Assembly (NCBI RefSeq): GCF_910589235.1
Contig: NC_060966.1
Span: forward strand, 5,738,320-5,802,319
From: Vespa crabro
Taxonomy: Eukaryota; Arthropoda; Insecta; Hymenoptera; Vespidae
Reading direction: 5' to 3'
DNA length: 64,000 nucleotides
Every line of letters starts with the position of its first letter. The stretch's first letter is position 1. Below, in pieces: positions 11,436 through 24,662 of this stretch. The position numbers and the translations under genes were made by a program. The notes beneath the pieces are model-generated. The model was not told where the DNA came from, did no database searches, and saw nothing but the letters and a program-made list of their open reading frames with translations.

Positions 11436-12295
11436 TATCGAATATCAATAAGTGTTACAGAAACACATAGTCCATTAGAATTGTGCTTATTTACAGAAGA
11501 TTGTTCAAAGGAAATTATTAATTCATTTCTATATTGTTCGTTATTGTTCTAGCTTCGAATAATCGAACAATAATTCTCTCTCTCTCTCTCTTTCGCTCTC
11601 TCTGTCTCTCTCCTTCTCTTGTTCCCGTATCGAATTTATTATAATCGCTCATATCAATCATCTCTATCGATCTTGTAATGGAAAACATATAATTGGTTCA
11701 GTTCTATTTTCTTTAGAAATAATGCAAAAGAGAAAGAGAGGTATGTAGTAACTATTTTCTAGTTCAACGTCATCAACGTAACGTTCGTTGTTTCATCCTC
11801 TTGTGGGTCTTCTGTGTACATCGTACGGCCTCACTCATCGTCGAGGCTTAACGTAGACCAAAAACTCTCATCTTCAAAAAGTACTTCATGAGTAAAACTA
11901 ACGAAACTACCACAAAGCGGGATCCTAGAAAATTTGCTTTAATCCGTCATCATACTACGTGCATTCAACATTTTTTTTCCCTCGCGAAAAAGAAATAATA
12001 TTATTCGAAATGATTTAGTGTATGTATTATTTTCTTTGTTGTTGTTGTTGTTATTCTTTTTTTTTTTTCTTTTCTTTTCTTTTCAAGAAATCATCAGTCA
12101 GAATTTGTAATTAATAAGAATAAAATCAATTGTTTTAATTTCTTCCTTTTCCTATTGCATACGAATGCGCAGAAAGTCTAAACGAAAGCTCAGCTTACCC
12201 TCGATTGGAAGATCATCATACTTCCACGTATTTCAACTTATTAGGTGTACTTACGTTTTATGTTCCTATTTAGGTCGATAGAAGAGAAAAAAGAA

Positions 12296-12328
<33 letters not shown>

Positions 12329-12511
12329 ACTTGTAGGGTTATCGGCTTCTTTTTTCTTCTTCTTCTTTTTCTTCTTCTTCTTCTTCTTCTATTTTTCCCT
12401 TCCGTTTTAATGGACTTCAGAGGAAATTTGTCGAGCGAATAAAAACAGAGACCCTTCTCGAGTTTCCTATTTAGGTTAAAATCAATATTCCATAGTATTT
12501 GTATATAGGAA

Positions 12512-12514
<3 letters not shown>
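11431..12514. other. Non-coding stretch
   Basis: No gene. It contains CT and GA tracts (11575-11610, 12300-12328), a GTT run near 12040 and CTT repeats at 12353-12391. The 11740-11960 part is complex sequence without a recognisable feature. Confidence 0.55.

Positions 12515-12552
<38 letters not shown>
12515..12552. repeat. (GA)n microsatellite
   Basis: About 38 bp of perfect GA dinucleotide. Confidence 0.95.
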
Positions 12553-12553
<1 letters not shown>

Positions 12554-15424
12554 CATAGGAGAAATAGAGAAAGAGGATAAAAGAAAAGAAATGAAATTTT
12601 TTCTTCGTTGAATTTTCATCCGTCATAAAAATTTTTCGGACGATATAATCCGATCAGTAAAAAAACATAACGCTAAGAATAGCGTCTTGTGTTTCGTTTT
12701 CTAACGAAAAAACAAGAGATACGCATGGAGAAAGGAAAAATAAGCGGAAGTGGTTAAATGCGTGGTAAAACAAAGTGGTTGATAGAACGCTCTCGGCGTT
12801 CATATTTTTCAATGAATATGAAAGGCGAGTAGCTTCGAGGGAATTAACATTTGCTAATATTAAGAAGATTTAAACAGATTTATTTTCTAAATGAATTATA
12901 TTAAAAAGAGACAATGTCTTCTTCTGTCTTTTTTTTTTTTTTTTTTTTTTTTTGTTAAACATAATATCACAATAGAAATTAATGTTAAAGATAGTTTCAA
13001 TAGAAATTTGTGATGAAGAAAAAAAGAATAGAAAGAAACGCATATGGATATTATTTCATCGATTTTTTTTTTTTTTTCATTTGAGAATTTGTGTCGGCCT
13101 ATTTCTTTGTCTCCTTTGTTTTTCTTTTTGTTTTTTTGTTTTATTTTGTTTATTGTTCGAAGAAAATTGCAACGTCCAGATGTTGTTGCTCGAATCTCAA
13201 GGTATTCTCGAGTATATCCTTGCCAATGTAGACGTCTCATCGTGTTTTTCTCTGAAGCATTCGTAACGATGTCCAGGGGTTGTTCAGTGTGTTTCTAAAC
13301 ATGGCTTACAGTACTGACCACTCCTCGAGCTTTGTACGTTAGAGAAAGGATGAGAGAGGAAGAGGTGGTGAAGGAGGAAAAGAAGGAGAAGGAGGTGGAG
13401 GAAAAGGTTTTGGAATGGGTAAAGTAGAATCTCTCTACTAGGAAAACGAGAGAGAAAGATAGGAAAAGTAGAGATAGGTGGAATTTCAAGCCAAAAGCTC
13501 GAATTTACTCCTCTCCCTGCAGACTTTTCAGACGAATTTATTCGGCTCCTAATTATCTTTTTTCTCTCTCTCTCTCTCTCTCTCTCTTTTTTCTCCTATT
13601 TTTTGGTTTTATTTTCTCTTTTTCTTTCCTTTTTTTTCTCTTTTTTATTGTCTTCATTTTTTTTTTTTTTTTTTTTTTTTATAAGACAAGTCAACACGAG
13701 AATAGCAATGATCTTCCGTGCTTTCAGTTTTCTTTTCTTCATTAATTTAAATTATTTAATTCGATTTTCTTGTCACATATATTTTCTTCTTGCTCTTCAT
13801 TTCTCTTCTTTTTTTTTTTTTTTTAAATTTTCCCCGTTTTAGAATTCTTCTCATTTTTTTTTTCTTTCTTTTTTTTTTTTCCTTGCTTTTTGCATTATTT
13901 CTCTCGACTTATTTTCTCCCGTCGAACGAGCGGAAAATAAAAGGATTATTTCGGTTTACGTTTCGTCGTCGTCCTCATACTCTTTTTCTTTCTTGATTTT
14001 CCATTTTTGCGTACATTTCAAAGAACTTTGCTCGGGGCCGAGCAAACGAGAGGACACGCGTAGCGCAGAAACACCGAGAATGTCCTGCTTCGTTCTTATT
14101 TGGCATTCTTTACTTTCCTTCCGCATGAGCTTTTTCCCTTTTCTCGCATTTGATTCTTTCTCTTTCTTTTTCTCTCTTCCTCTCTCTATCTCTCTTTCTC
14201 TTCATTTTTTGTTCCCTTCCTCGAGCAATTTGTGCCAACGTAAAATGAGTAAGAATATCTTGTTTCTCAGTTTATTTCGTAGCCACTTTTGGTCCTCATC
14301 CTCCCTCCCCCCCTCCGCCTTCAGTTGGACGGGGCGAACCTTCCTCACGAAGAAAAATTTTAATTTTCCACGAAAAATATTATAAAAAGAGAGGAAGTTG
14401 TTGTACAAGTTAACCGCCGACGACAGTCGGCAGAGTAACTTTTTGAAATTCGAGGGTGTTTTTCGTCTGCTTTATGCAAAAATTTGAAGAAAAAAAAAAA
14501 AAAAAAAAAAAGAAAAAAAAAGAGAAGGAAAAAACAAAAAACAGAGAAAAAAAATATCGTTTGAAAGTATTTACATGAATTTTCTACACAATGTACAATG
14601 CTTGTTATTGGATATTTTCTTTTTGCGGAAAACTTGTCAAGAAAAAAAAAAAAAAGAAAAAAAAAGAAAAAAAAAGAAAGAAAAAAAGGGGGAAAAAGAA
14701 AATAAAACGAGAGGCAAAAAATAAGGCAAAAAATAACGAAGTAAAAAAGTAAAAAATAAAAATAATCGAGGTCGATTTGTTAGCAGAGAATAATGGACAA
14801 TTCCTAAATTTTTAGTCTATTTAGTTGATTATTATTATTTCTTTTTTTTTTTTTAAGAATAAAAAGAAGAATAAAACTTGCTCGAAAATGAGAAACCATA
14901 CGGTGGTGGTGCAGAAGAGCAAAAAAAAAAAAGAAAAAAGAGAGAGAGAGAGAGAGAATGACGTACGTGGATAAAAATAATAATTCGTTAAAAAGTGAGA
15001 TGGCTAAAGTAGTTTAAAATCAAAATGAAGACCCTTTGTCCGTAGATATTCGAAGTAAGACCGCGCGTTTTCAATTAATCCGTGGTCAATTCGATGGCAC
15101 GGATCAAGAACGTGGACGAGATATTGAGCCGACAGAGAAACAGAGAAAGAGAAAGAGGGAAAGAGAGAGAGGGAGAGAGATGGCGAGAAAGTGGAACGAA
15201 GAGGAAGATAGATAACGGACGAGTACCAGGAACGATCGTGGCGGTGGCAACCTGGAAAAGCAATTCAATCTACATCGGCAAGGGAAGAGAATCGAACGGT
15301 CGCACTCAAACGGTTCCATTACAGTCAGAAGAAGAAGAATAAAAAAAAATGTTCAAAACGACATGCGGAGCTACTGTCACGAATAATTCCTCTATAGAGA
15401 CCCTCATTTTCTCTATCCCTTCCT

Positions 15425-15428
<4 letters not shown>
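12553..15428. other. Non-coding stretch dominated by T- and A-runs
   Basis: No gene supported. T runs at 12929-12953 and 13657-13680, CT at 13563-13588, and long A-rich stretches at 14489-14560 and 14641-14770. Repeat-poor islands at 13180-13330, 14020-14110 and 15000-15130 have open frames, but none with a recognisable domain. Confidence 0.55.

Positions 15429-15478
<50 letters not shown>
15429..15478. repeat. (CT)n microsatellite
   Basis: About 50 bp of perfect CT dinucleotide. Confidence 0.97.
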
Positions 15479-15479
<1 letters not shown>

Positions 15480-15991
15480 ACTCCGAATAACGAGATATTT
15501 CAAATATTCTTTTCCCCTTGTAAACTAATATTTCAAATATTTTATCGAACTACAACTTATCGCTCGTTTAGGATCGACATAAATTTTTTATTAATTGTTT
15601 ATATATGTATACATGTATATATCACTAACATGACAAACGAATTGAGCAAACGAAGAGCTGTCCACAAATGTTTGACAATATACTGTTTATATACATGTTT
15701 ACTTACACGTACGTGTTTGCATTTTACGTATATTAAAAAAAGAACAGAAAAAAGAAAAAAAAAAGAAAGAAAAAAAGAGAACGAAAAAAAACGAGCTTCG
15801 TCATAATATCGACGTCGTTCTTTAAATAATATAAAAAAGGAAAGATAGATAAAAAATCAGTGTACATTGATTCGATATTTCATTATCAATAATAAAAATA
15901 ATATTTGACATTATAAAGCGTGCTTAGAGACATACATATGTCGAAGTTGAATCTTGAAATATAAAAGAAAAAGATAATATAAAAAAGAAAA

Positions 15992-16022
<31 letters not shown>

Positions 16023-18078
16023 AATGTAAAGATAATTAAAAGAGCCAAGAAGGTGTTCAACATTTTGAACGATACTTTTCTTTCGTCTTCCATTTCGTTT
16101 TCTAATGAGACGATTTGTAAGTCGGACGACGATGAATAATTGTTATCCTCCTTCTCTTTTATCGTTTCTTCTTCGTTTCAAATCATTAAATGGACTTGGG
16201 GAAAATTCTTCGCGTTAGGTGGTCGGTTCTTTTACTCTACGTTATATGCTTGCGTTGAACGTGCCTGTCGATAGATATCCTATGTACGTACAGTTTCGCA
16301 TTGTCGCGACGAGAAAAGCAATCGATCGTTGCTAAACTTATCGACATTTCGTTTTCATTTCTGTCGCAAGGTCGACACTTTTACGTAATTGCATCTGTAA
16401 CAGACGTAACTCTGCATGCATCGTAATCTTTCTCATTCGATGTTCTATATATATATATATATACACTTCTATATATATATACATTGAATTCACCCAGAAA
16501 CTTCTAGTTTTCCAACTATTTTATATTATTCTTTTTACGACTTTTCTTTTTTCCCTAGATTTTTTTCTCTTTCTTTTTTTTCCCCCTAGAACGAACTTTA
16601 AAGTCGTATCGCGCCGCACGTATTTGTAACTTTTATATCTCTAATAATTAATATTTGAAATTTATTTCACACGACTATTCAAGGATAAATTTTTCACAAA
16701 AATTTATATTCGTAGACGATAGAAAAAAGTCGTATTATAAGGGATTAATTTTTAAGCTGGAATAAGACATTTTCCTTTCCCTCCTACTTCTTCTTTCGTT
16801 TCTTTTGGTCCTTTTTTTCTCTTTTTTTTCTTTTTCTCTTCGATTAAAATCAATAACGACGATGTATTCGAAGTACTTATTTCTTGTGCGTATGCCCGTG
16901 TTAGATATTTCAAAGGTTGTGTAGATCCGACCATTGCAAAGGTTTCATCATCACGAATCGCATTCCATCGAGACTAAACCTCGACTAATTCCATTTACAG
17001 TGGCTACGAAGTACTTAACCCACGACAAAGAGAGATGTCTTTCGAAAGATTAATTTTATATTAAAACGCGGGAGAGAATCTTCTCGCTTATATCAAGGAA
17101 GCTCGTTAAGCTTCCACTCGAACTTGTCTTTTGCTCGTTTGAGTTAGCGTCAAACGCGTTACACTTACCTATTAAAACGTATCAACTCCTACGCTTTATT
17201 TCAAACGGATTGTCGCGCTCTTTCTCTTTCTCATTCTGTATCTTTCAACCTGTTATTATCTAACATTGTTTCGTTATATTAGCTTATCATCAGCCTTCCC
17301 ATCTCAAATTCAATTACAAGGAACAAACGAAATTTCTATTGTGAGGTTTCTCTTTACGTTTGTTGAAATATAATTCCTAATGATATTTGCGATATAACGT
17401 AAAATAATATTATCATTAGCAATCAAATGCGATCGATAATATATCGTAATATAACGTTTAAAATCGTAATATAACGTTTTACTCGATTATTCATTCGTCG
17501 ACGATAATAGAAATTTAATTTAAAGGATAAACGAAAACTTCGTTCGTATTGGAAAATTCTTCGAATGAAGGATTGAATGAATGAATGAAAAAGAATAAGA
17601 TGGTAATAAGACGATGTAAATTATAGCGAGGACTTCGCTCGAGAATTTCCTCTATAAACCCAGTAATATCCTTTAACAGGACAATGTAGGATAATCGAGG
17701 AATTAAAGTTACAGGCGGTGATTTCCTTCGAGTATAACCCCTAAGTTTAGTGTCCCGTTCGCTTCTCGATTTCAACGACGTCAACTCATCGTGAAAGAAA
17801 GATGTTACCTTTTCTCCTTTTTTCTTTTCTTCCATGGATATTTTTTTCTTTATATCGACGAGATCTAGTTAATTTCTTTTAGTTTTGATATTCTTTCTTT
17901 AGTTTTTCTTTTTTGTTCTTTTTTCTTTTTTGGAATACGATTGCATAATAATCGAATATAGCTAGAAAAAGTTTAAAAGAAAAAGGAAAAATTTAACTAA
18001 GATTTACTTCCGAATACTGTCGACCACTTCGAATCGATTTCATCGTAGACTACGTGCGTGTCTTTGACCCGAAGTGAC

Positions 18079-18081
<3 letters not shown>
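15479..18081. other. Non-coding stretch with two complex islands
   Basis: No gene. Complex, CpG-bearing islands at about 16180-16430 and 16940-17220 are candidate regulatory DNA. A minus-strand GTAAGT donor context (ATAG then GTAAGT) lies at 17163-17172, without a convincing exon behind it. Confidence 0.45.
17441..17480. repeat. Two-copy 20-bp tandem repeat
   Basis: ATCGTAATATAACGTTT occurs at 17443 and again at 17463, period 20. A partial unit (GATATAACGTAAAATAATAT) lies just upstream at about 17391. Confidence 0.8.

Positions 18082-18113
<32 letters not shown>
18082..18113. repeat. (CT)n microsatellite
   Basis: About 32 bp of CT dinucleotide. Confidence 0.95.
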
Positions 18114-18121
<8 letters not shown>

Positions 18122-18446
18122 TCTTATCGTCCTCGAAAGGTTCGTCGATGTGCTTAGGAACAGGTCGTTGCTTTATCTCGAAAACTGAATGGATTTGTGC
18201 GAAGGTACGAAAAATTGCGGCGTTTATGGAGCGTGACAAAAGTTGCGAATCTGTCGTCGACAGGCTGCTATTTTTATTTAATTTTATTTTTAAACAGTGA
18301 TCTCAGTTTAATTCCAAAACAAGATTCAGCGTCGTTCTATCGCGTTGAGTAATACGTATTTAAAAAAAACCTCGTTTAATTAGTATTTCTCTCTCTCACT
18401 CTCTTTTTCTCTTTTAATTGCTTCTCAGTTCTCTTTCACTATCTTC

Positions 18447-18451
<5 letters not shown>

Positions 18452-18487
<36 letters not shown>
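18452..18487. repeat. (CT)n microsatellite
   Basis: About 36 bp of CT inside a longer impure pyrimidine tract (18390-18510). Confidence 0.95.
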
Positions 18488-18488
<1 letters not shown>

Positions 18489-18654
18489 TTTATTCATTCA
18501 TTCTTCCTGTAAATCATCGACGTTTACGTTGACACATGGTCCATAGTATTTCCATATTTATCACATTCACTGTGACTTGACGAAGGACAAAGATAGAAGA
18601 TAGATAAAGATAGAAGTAGAAGGAGACAGAGAGAGAGAGAGACAGAGATAGAAA

Positions 18655-18815
18655 GAACGAGTCGGTCATGCGAATCTTGGTGTATGTACGCTTATTTCTC
18701 TCGAGTACTGCTGCTCTTGATAGGCGCTTAGCTTGTTAATGGGTTTATAGAAACCACCGTTTTCACTACGCAACTGTCTAATTCAGACCAGTTTAATAAG
18801 TTTCCAAGTTGACAA
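18655..18815. other. Repeat-free block, candidate conserved non-coding element
   Basis: About 150 bp of complex DNA containing TTGTTAATGGG and AGTTTAATAAG motifs, flanked by GA repeats on both sides. All frames are broken and there is no RNA fold that I can name. Confidence 0.3.
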
Positions 18816-19268
18816 AGAGAGAGGGGGAGAGAGAATGAGAGAGATATTGAAGTAGTAAGCTCGCCGATCGAACGTATACGAGAGAAACGAGTAATTAATA
18901 TTTAAAAAATTACCTCAGTGTTTTTCCAATGATTTTGTCCTTTTATTTCCAATCTGTTTTCAATATCGAAATTGTGAATATCGATGAGGTTTATATTATT
19001 CCATAACAGCATTGAAAAATCATTGTTTATTAATATAAAATAGAGATAACGAGAACGCACAATACTTGTCTCACGTTAATTGCACTTCACAAGAATCGAC
19101 GTAGATTCATTTTCGAATATGCATATCGATTTTTATTTTTGTCATAACGTTTGTCAAGAATACCGACCTGTGTCAATTTTTTTGGTATTTATATTTTCTG
19201 ATCGGTATCCATATTCATGGAGTCGATTATACCATAGGATAAAACTATTTCGAAGATAGGAAATATTC

Positions 19269-19272
<4 letters not shown>

Positions 19273-19336
<64 letters not shown>
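19273..19336. repeat. (AT)n microsatellite, longest in the window
   Basis: About 64 bp of alternating AT with self-complementary, cruciform-capable structure. Confidence 0.97.
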
Positions 19337-19339
<3 letters not shown>

Positions 19340-20442
19340 GCTTGTGAACAATCTCGATTTGACGAATTTCTCTTCGCTGAACTCTCGTTTCGTAACTGGA
19401 AATGAATTCTCTATTTTCTCTTTTTATTTTTCTCTTATTCACTCAGCCACTATTTCAACATAAAACAGTAAACTTTTCATCTCTTTTAGCGCGTCGCTCG
19501 TTTCTATATCAATAAGCTGCTGCGGTAGATAGTCCATTTCGCTTTTAATTAACCGTAAGTTATTTTAAACCATTCGCTGTGTGCGATATTGCCAAGATTA
19601 TAGAGTGAACTTCCTTCGAAAATAATAACATTTTCCTTTATGAACTTTAGTATAGGATACTTCTCGGAGAAAGATACAGCATCTGTATAGCTTCGACATT
19701 TCTACCAATTTAAAATGTTACAAACTAAAAATACGTCGATCTATGCTGTTCGAACATTTCTCTTTTATTTTTATAAAAATAATACGATTAATTCTTAAAT
19801 TTTATGACTCTTTATGATTTTATTCGACGTCGTACGATCTCTCAAACGAATCTTTAATAAAACTAAATGGAATTAAAAAAGAAAAGAAAAGAACCGAAGG
19901 CAAATCGAAATAATATAAAAAATGAGAGAAAAATGCTTGAAAATTTTAGATGAAGAAAAATTCCAAATAGATTTGTTGTTTCGTTGAAAAGAGATAAAGG
20001 ACATGATAGTTTCGTTGTAATCGTCGAGCCGTTAACGAGAAAGAGAGCACGATTAAGGTCTTCCTGTATTCACTTCTTTGTTCTCCCTTGTTCTTTCGTT
20101 ACTCTCTCTCTCTCTTTCTCGTTTTATAAATTCGCGTGGCTAGTCACGAACGAAGAAGTCGTTTAATATCCGGTGAAGCCAATGTTTTCGTAACCCTAGA
20201 AAGGCTACGAGCACGTTTCAAGCACGAGCCATGAAAATGCCATAGGCTTATTTCCGGGCCGTTCGACTTGGCCAGCTTCTCGTGTATCACATGCTGCTCG
20301 CAGATGTTGAGTCGCTTTATTATTTTATTTTTTTCTCTCTTCCCTCTCTCCCGATGCCGCCCCTGCCCCTTCGCTCCCTTTTCTTACCTCTAACGTCATC
20401 GCGGATCAAGATTCTTCGACGTACACGTGTACGTGCATAATA

Positions 20443-20473
<31 letters not shown>

Positions 20474-21060
20474 TTATTAGACATCCATTTGTCGTACATT
20501 TGTAGTTGTCATCGATTATCATCGATAGAAATAGAAAAAGCAGGAATTTTACAATCGACTTCGATCACTCGTTTCTTTCTCTCTCTCTCTCTCTCCTCTC
20601 TCTTTTTGAAATAGAAAAGATACGACGAAAATAGGAATGATATATTTTTCTTTTTCTTTTTTTCCATTTCTTTTTCTTTTAATCGAACGTTTGCAGTTTT
20701 TCGAGAAAACTAGAGCAGATTGTACTCGCTCTCTTATTTTTTTTTTTTTATATTTTCTTTTTTTCTTTTTTTTTTTTTTTATTTCTTTTTCACCTCTTTT
20801 TCGAGAAAACGAGAAGAAGTCGGGCAAGGTCTCTTTCTTTCTTTCTCTCTCTCTCTCTCTCTCTCTCTTCTCACTCCGCTTGTGCCTCGAAAAAAGAACT
20901 CCGTGTATTTTTCCATTGAAATTATAATAGAATCTGAAACGGAATTCGTTACCTTTTTATTTCGCTCTCCGCGACTTGCTTCTGAAAATGGGAAAAACGG
21001 AACGGGAGAGGGAATTCACGCTTGAACGAGTTGAAATTCTTCTTCTCTTTCTCTATCTCT
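19337..21060. other. Non-coding stretch
   Basis: No gene supported. A complex island at about 20160-20310 is followed by a C-rich pyrimidine patch (20338-20390). A minus-strand donor-like GTAAGA follows GACGTTAGAG at about 20385-20398. A T run at 20451-20472 and CT at 20844-20869 are the main repeats. Confidence 0.45.
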
Positions 21061-21066
21061 ATCCCT

Positions 21067-21082
21067 GCCTCCCTCCCTCCCT

Positions 21083-21122
<40 letters not shown>
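21067..21122. repeat. (CCCT)n then (CT)n compound microsatellite
   Basis: CCCT units from about 21067 to 21090 pass directly into CT dinucleotide to 21122. The tract is pure pyrimidine for about 60 bp. Confidence 0.92.
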
Positions 21123-21124
<2 letters not shown>

Positions 21125-21485
21125 TTTTTTTCTTTCTCTTTTTTTGCAGCTTCTTTTTTTTTCTTTTCTCTTTTTGCACGTAATTAAATACGTCGTTATC
21201 TTTTTAATGAACTTTCGCAAATATTTCTCTCTCTATCTGGGTGCGTGCGTTTAATGGTTTTAGAAAATCCCAGAGGAGTCAAACTATTACTACTACCATT
21301 ACTATTTTGTACTAGTTCAACTCACTGGACTCATATATACATATAATATATTTCTTTAGTGATAGTACACGCGCATACACATACACACATATGTACACTA
21401 TTTTTGTTTACGTATATGTTTTACTATGTCTATCTATTATCAAGATAAATGTGTTACTCTTTAACGTATCCATGTAGCTTTCATT

Positions 21486-21486
<1 letters not shown>

Positions 21487-21527
<41 letters not shown>

Positions 21528-21552
21528 TGACGATGACGACGACTACGACTAC
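21487..21552. repeat. (CGA)n triplet microsatellite
   Basis: About 66 bp of ACG/CGA triplets with ATG and ACT variants towards the 3' side. Every unit has a CpG. It creates poly-T and poly-V frames on the two strands. Confidence 0.95.
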
Positions 21553-21880
21553 GGACAAGGAAGAGGAAAACGAAAAAAAGAAAGAAGAGGACGACGACAA
21601 CGTGCCTGCTACGAGATTCCTTTTTTTACGCTTTAGAGAACTCCAAAACGGTATTAAAAATTCACTGGAATAGTGAGATGAAAAACGTAACGACATGTAT
21701 AATTACATGAAAAAAGGAAAAAAGGAAAAAGAAAAAAGGGGGGTAAAAAAAGCGGAAAGAAAAGAATAGACTCACTGACAGACTCATTAGATTTAGCAAC
21801 GTAATGAACGTGTGACGTGGCCGCCTTTTAATACTATTTAATATTTTCGTCATGTATCCTAACCGAGAGTATTCTTTATT

Positions 21881-21900
21881 AAAAAAAAAAAAAAAAAAAA
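21881..21900. repeat. A run
   Basis: Twenty consecutive A, with an A-rich continuation. Confidence 0.9.
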
Positions 21901-22477
21901 TAGAAGAAAAAAAGAAACGAACATAGAAAAGAAGAATTTTGCACATTTGCTCTACGAATAGTCGAATAAATGAAACGAACGCGTAAAAACGAGACAATTA
22001 AGCTAGAGTTCCAATAGAGAATAAAATGGGATAGAGAGCCCTTTCGCGTTTTTCTGATTATTTCCATTTTACCATTTTAAACCACGCTCGTTTTCGCGCG
22101 TTCTCGTGGCTGTGCGAAATTATACGAGCGGCTCGTTTTCAAAAAGAAGAGGGGGAACGAGAATTTAGAAAAAAAAAATAAAAGAAAAGTATCAAGGATG
22201 AAAAGAAAGAAGAAATATAGGGGGAATGTATTTGAGATGTGAACGTTTCGAGTAGTCAGTGATAAAATAAATTTCCAGCTATTCTTTAATAATAATAAAT
22301 ACAGTATCGTATATAATACGATTTTAGATCATAAATAAATGCTCCTGTTTTATTTTATTCTATTGTAGATATCGAATGAATCGATAGATCGTGTATATAT
22401 TTACTTTATCAAAATTTATTGGATTTATATATATTTTATTGAAGAAATACACATACAGGTATATATACATTGACGAA

Positions 22478-22517
<40 letters not shown>

Positions 22518-23109
22518 ATCGATTTCATTCATGAAATATATGTATAGAGGTATATATTTTTTTATTCATTTTTTATTTCTTTTTTATTATTTTTTTTTTT
22601 TTATTTCTTTTATTTTTTTCTTTTTTACTTATTTACTTTGTTGTCTTATTAGATATTACACAGAAAGAGAATAATAAAAGACGTTTGTAGATAAATTCTT
22701 CTAAATAATGACGATAAGTGACAGTAAGAAGAAGTCGATAAGGATGCCGACCTACTCAATTTCCTTTCGTATCAAGACATTTTGTCGATGACAGTTTCTC
22801 CGATATCTCGTGCACATTGAGAATCTCGACGTTCTCGAGTGACAATTTTTATCTCAATGAATCGACAAAACACGATTTCCTAAAAAATCACTCTATCCTT
22901 TTCGATCTTTCTTAGCCATATATATATATATTATTGATTAGCATCGAAATAAACATTTTTTCCTAGTATAAAGATTTATTGATAAATAAAGATCATTCGT
23001 ACCTTTTCGACATAGACTAATAATACGCTCACATATCGACATTTTAATGAATCGTTATAATAACATTAATAAAATCGTATCTTTTTCATACTGAACGAAA
23101 TTTTAGTAA
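21901..23109. other. Non-coding AT-rich stretch
   Basis: No gene. (AT)n at about 22486-22515 and T-rich DNA at 22557-22630. The part from 22690 to 22900 is moderately complex. Confidence 0.55.
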
Positions 23110-23330
23110 AAAGTTTTATGCTTTTGTGGGTCAAACCAAACTCGTACGCATAACGGTTAACGTTCTCGTATAAATATCAAAGCTCTAATTAGCCTGGCGG
23201 GTACGCACGTGCTGCAGGCTGTCCCCGAAAACCCATCGAATTCGTAATTATGGGTTTAATTGAAAACGCCGGTGGCTTCTCTCTGTCACCGTCACCGAAG
23301 TAGCTCGCTTCGAACGTGGGTGGTATTCGA
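23110..23330. other. Repeat-free block with homeodomain-type motifs, candidate enhancer
   Basis: About 220 bp of complex sequence that includes CTCTAATTAGCC (23191-23202), GTAATTAT (23244-23251), TTTAATTG (23255-23262) and the inverted repeat AAACCCAT/ATGGGTTT. A CACGTG E-box sits at 23206-23211. Several TAATTA cores in 100 bp suggest homeodomain binding, from established motif knowledge. The minus-strand frame over it is part of a GA-repeat shadow. Confidence 0.35.
23229..23257. repeat. Inverted repeat, 8-bp arms
   Basis: AAACCCAT and ATGGGTTT separated by 13 bp that contain an EcoRI-type GAATTC palindrome. Confidence 0.7.
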
Positions 23331-23357
23331 AAAGGAGGTAGACAGAGAAGGAGAAAT

Positions 23358-23360
<3 letters not shown>

Positions 23361-23397
<37 letters not shown>
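23361..23397. repeat. (GA)n microsatellite
   Basis: About 37 bp of perfect GA, with an impure GA continuation to about 23433. Confidence 0.95.
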
Positions 23398-23405
<8 letters not shown>

Positions 23406-23439
23406 GGAGAAGGAGAAAGAGAGAGAAGAGAGGGGGTAG

Positions 23440-24583
23440 AATAAGGGAAAAGAGTCGTAACCTCGAATCTCGTGGGAGGAAACCGATTCAAAGCTTTCAT
23501 CGATGTAGGGCTTGTTAACGAAGGGTCGAAGTTGAAAGAGTGCTATTTTATAAAAGGGCAAGGTCGACAATAAAAACGTAAAAATGATTAATAGGAGTTA
23601 AATTCAAGAAAAGGATTCAATGTATCTTTTATTCCATTAGAAAATTTTCTTTCGCGAAAAGTATCGTTACGATATGTACGTACATGTATACAAAAAAAAT
23701 GTATGTATATGTGAGTGCGTGTGTATGTGCGTGTTCGTACACGTATATGTCTTTTATACGTAATAACAAAACAAATAGAAAGTAATTTGGATCGATACTG
23801 TTTACAAAGAGATAACCTTACCTACTACGTATTTATATACATACATTTGTTTATATAATAGTACGTGCGTACGTTGCTCATAAGAAATACACGATTGTAT
23901 TTGTACAAAGTCATTGATCGATTTCATTTGCCCGTTCGTCCTTCTCCTTGAAATTCCTCAATGTGAGACAGTACCGATCGGGACACCGGATAGCTCGCAC
24001 GCTTTGGAATATCTCTCTTCGTTTATTATTTCGTTAAAATTTTTCAACGAAAGAAGCAAGTAATTAATATTTCGACTAATTATATTTATTTATTACGGAT
24101 ACTATATCTCATCTCATCGTTAATTAATTAAATTTGATTTTATTTCTAGCTTTTATATTCAAGATTTCTTTTTAAGAGAGTATAAATTTTTTAAATGTTT
24201 TAATCGTTCGTACGATACAAACTTGTTAGATTATTTAACACGTTTTCTGACCTTGTTACTTTTCTGCATATATATATATATATAGATATATATATGGATA
24301 TATACATATATGTATCGTTCTTTCTCTTTGGACAGAATCGCCGAAAGCGTTTTCCTCCGATACTAGTACGATACACCACACCACCTGTAGAACGAGTATG
24401 GGGGACATAGCTGGAAGCTGTATTATCCCGTACAGCATATAATTGACGCTTACTCCGTATAATTCAAGCGATTACCTACAAGCTCAGCCTTCATTTTCTC
24501 TATCTATAATCCTACTTATTATATTCCGAATATTTCGATATAATCCATTTATGCAAAACGAATAAGATTAAGAATATTTTTAC

Positions 24584-24586
<3 letters not shown>
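23440..24586. other. Non-coding stretch
   Basis: No gene supported. (AT)n-like DNA at 24270-24310 and a complex island at 24330-24490. A minus-strand frame there (24256-24438) begins with a hydrophobic MLYGIIQLPAMSPILVLQ that could mimic a signal peptide. It lacks any downstream partner, so I do not call it a gene. Confidence 0.45.
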
Positions 24587-24646
<60 letters not shown>

Positions 24647-24662
24647 GTTATTATTATTATTA
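24587..24662. repeat. (TTA)n microsatellite
   Basis: About 76 bp of TTA triplets with one GTT interruption near 24647. Confidence 0.95.

Noticed and set aside
13603..13842. Phe-rich frame resembling a membrane protein
   Set aside because: It comes from T runs (TTT codons). The hydrophobicity is compositional.
20720..21025. Phe/Ser-rich frame with apparent membrane segments
   Set aside because: T-rich and CT-rich simple DNA produces it in all three frames.
21481..21696. Poly-Val/Ser frame
   Set aside because: Shadow of the CGA triplet array.
24256..24438. Minus-strand signal-peptide-like start MLYGIIQLPAMSPILVLQ
   Set aside because: It is followed only by a short mixed segment and AT repeat; no acceptor or donor fits and there is no cleavage-site or domain support.
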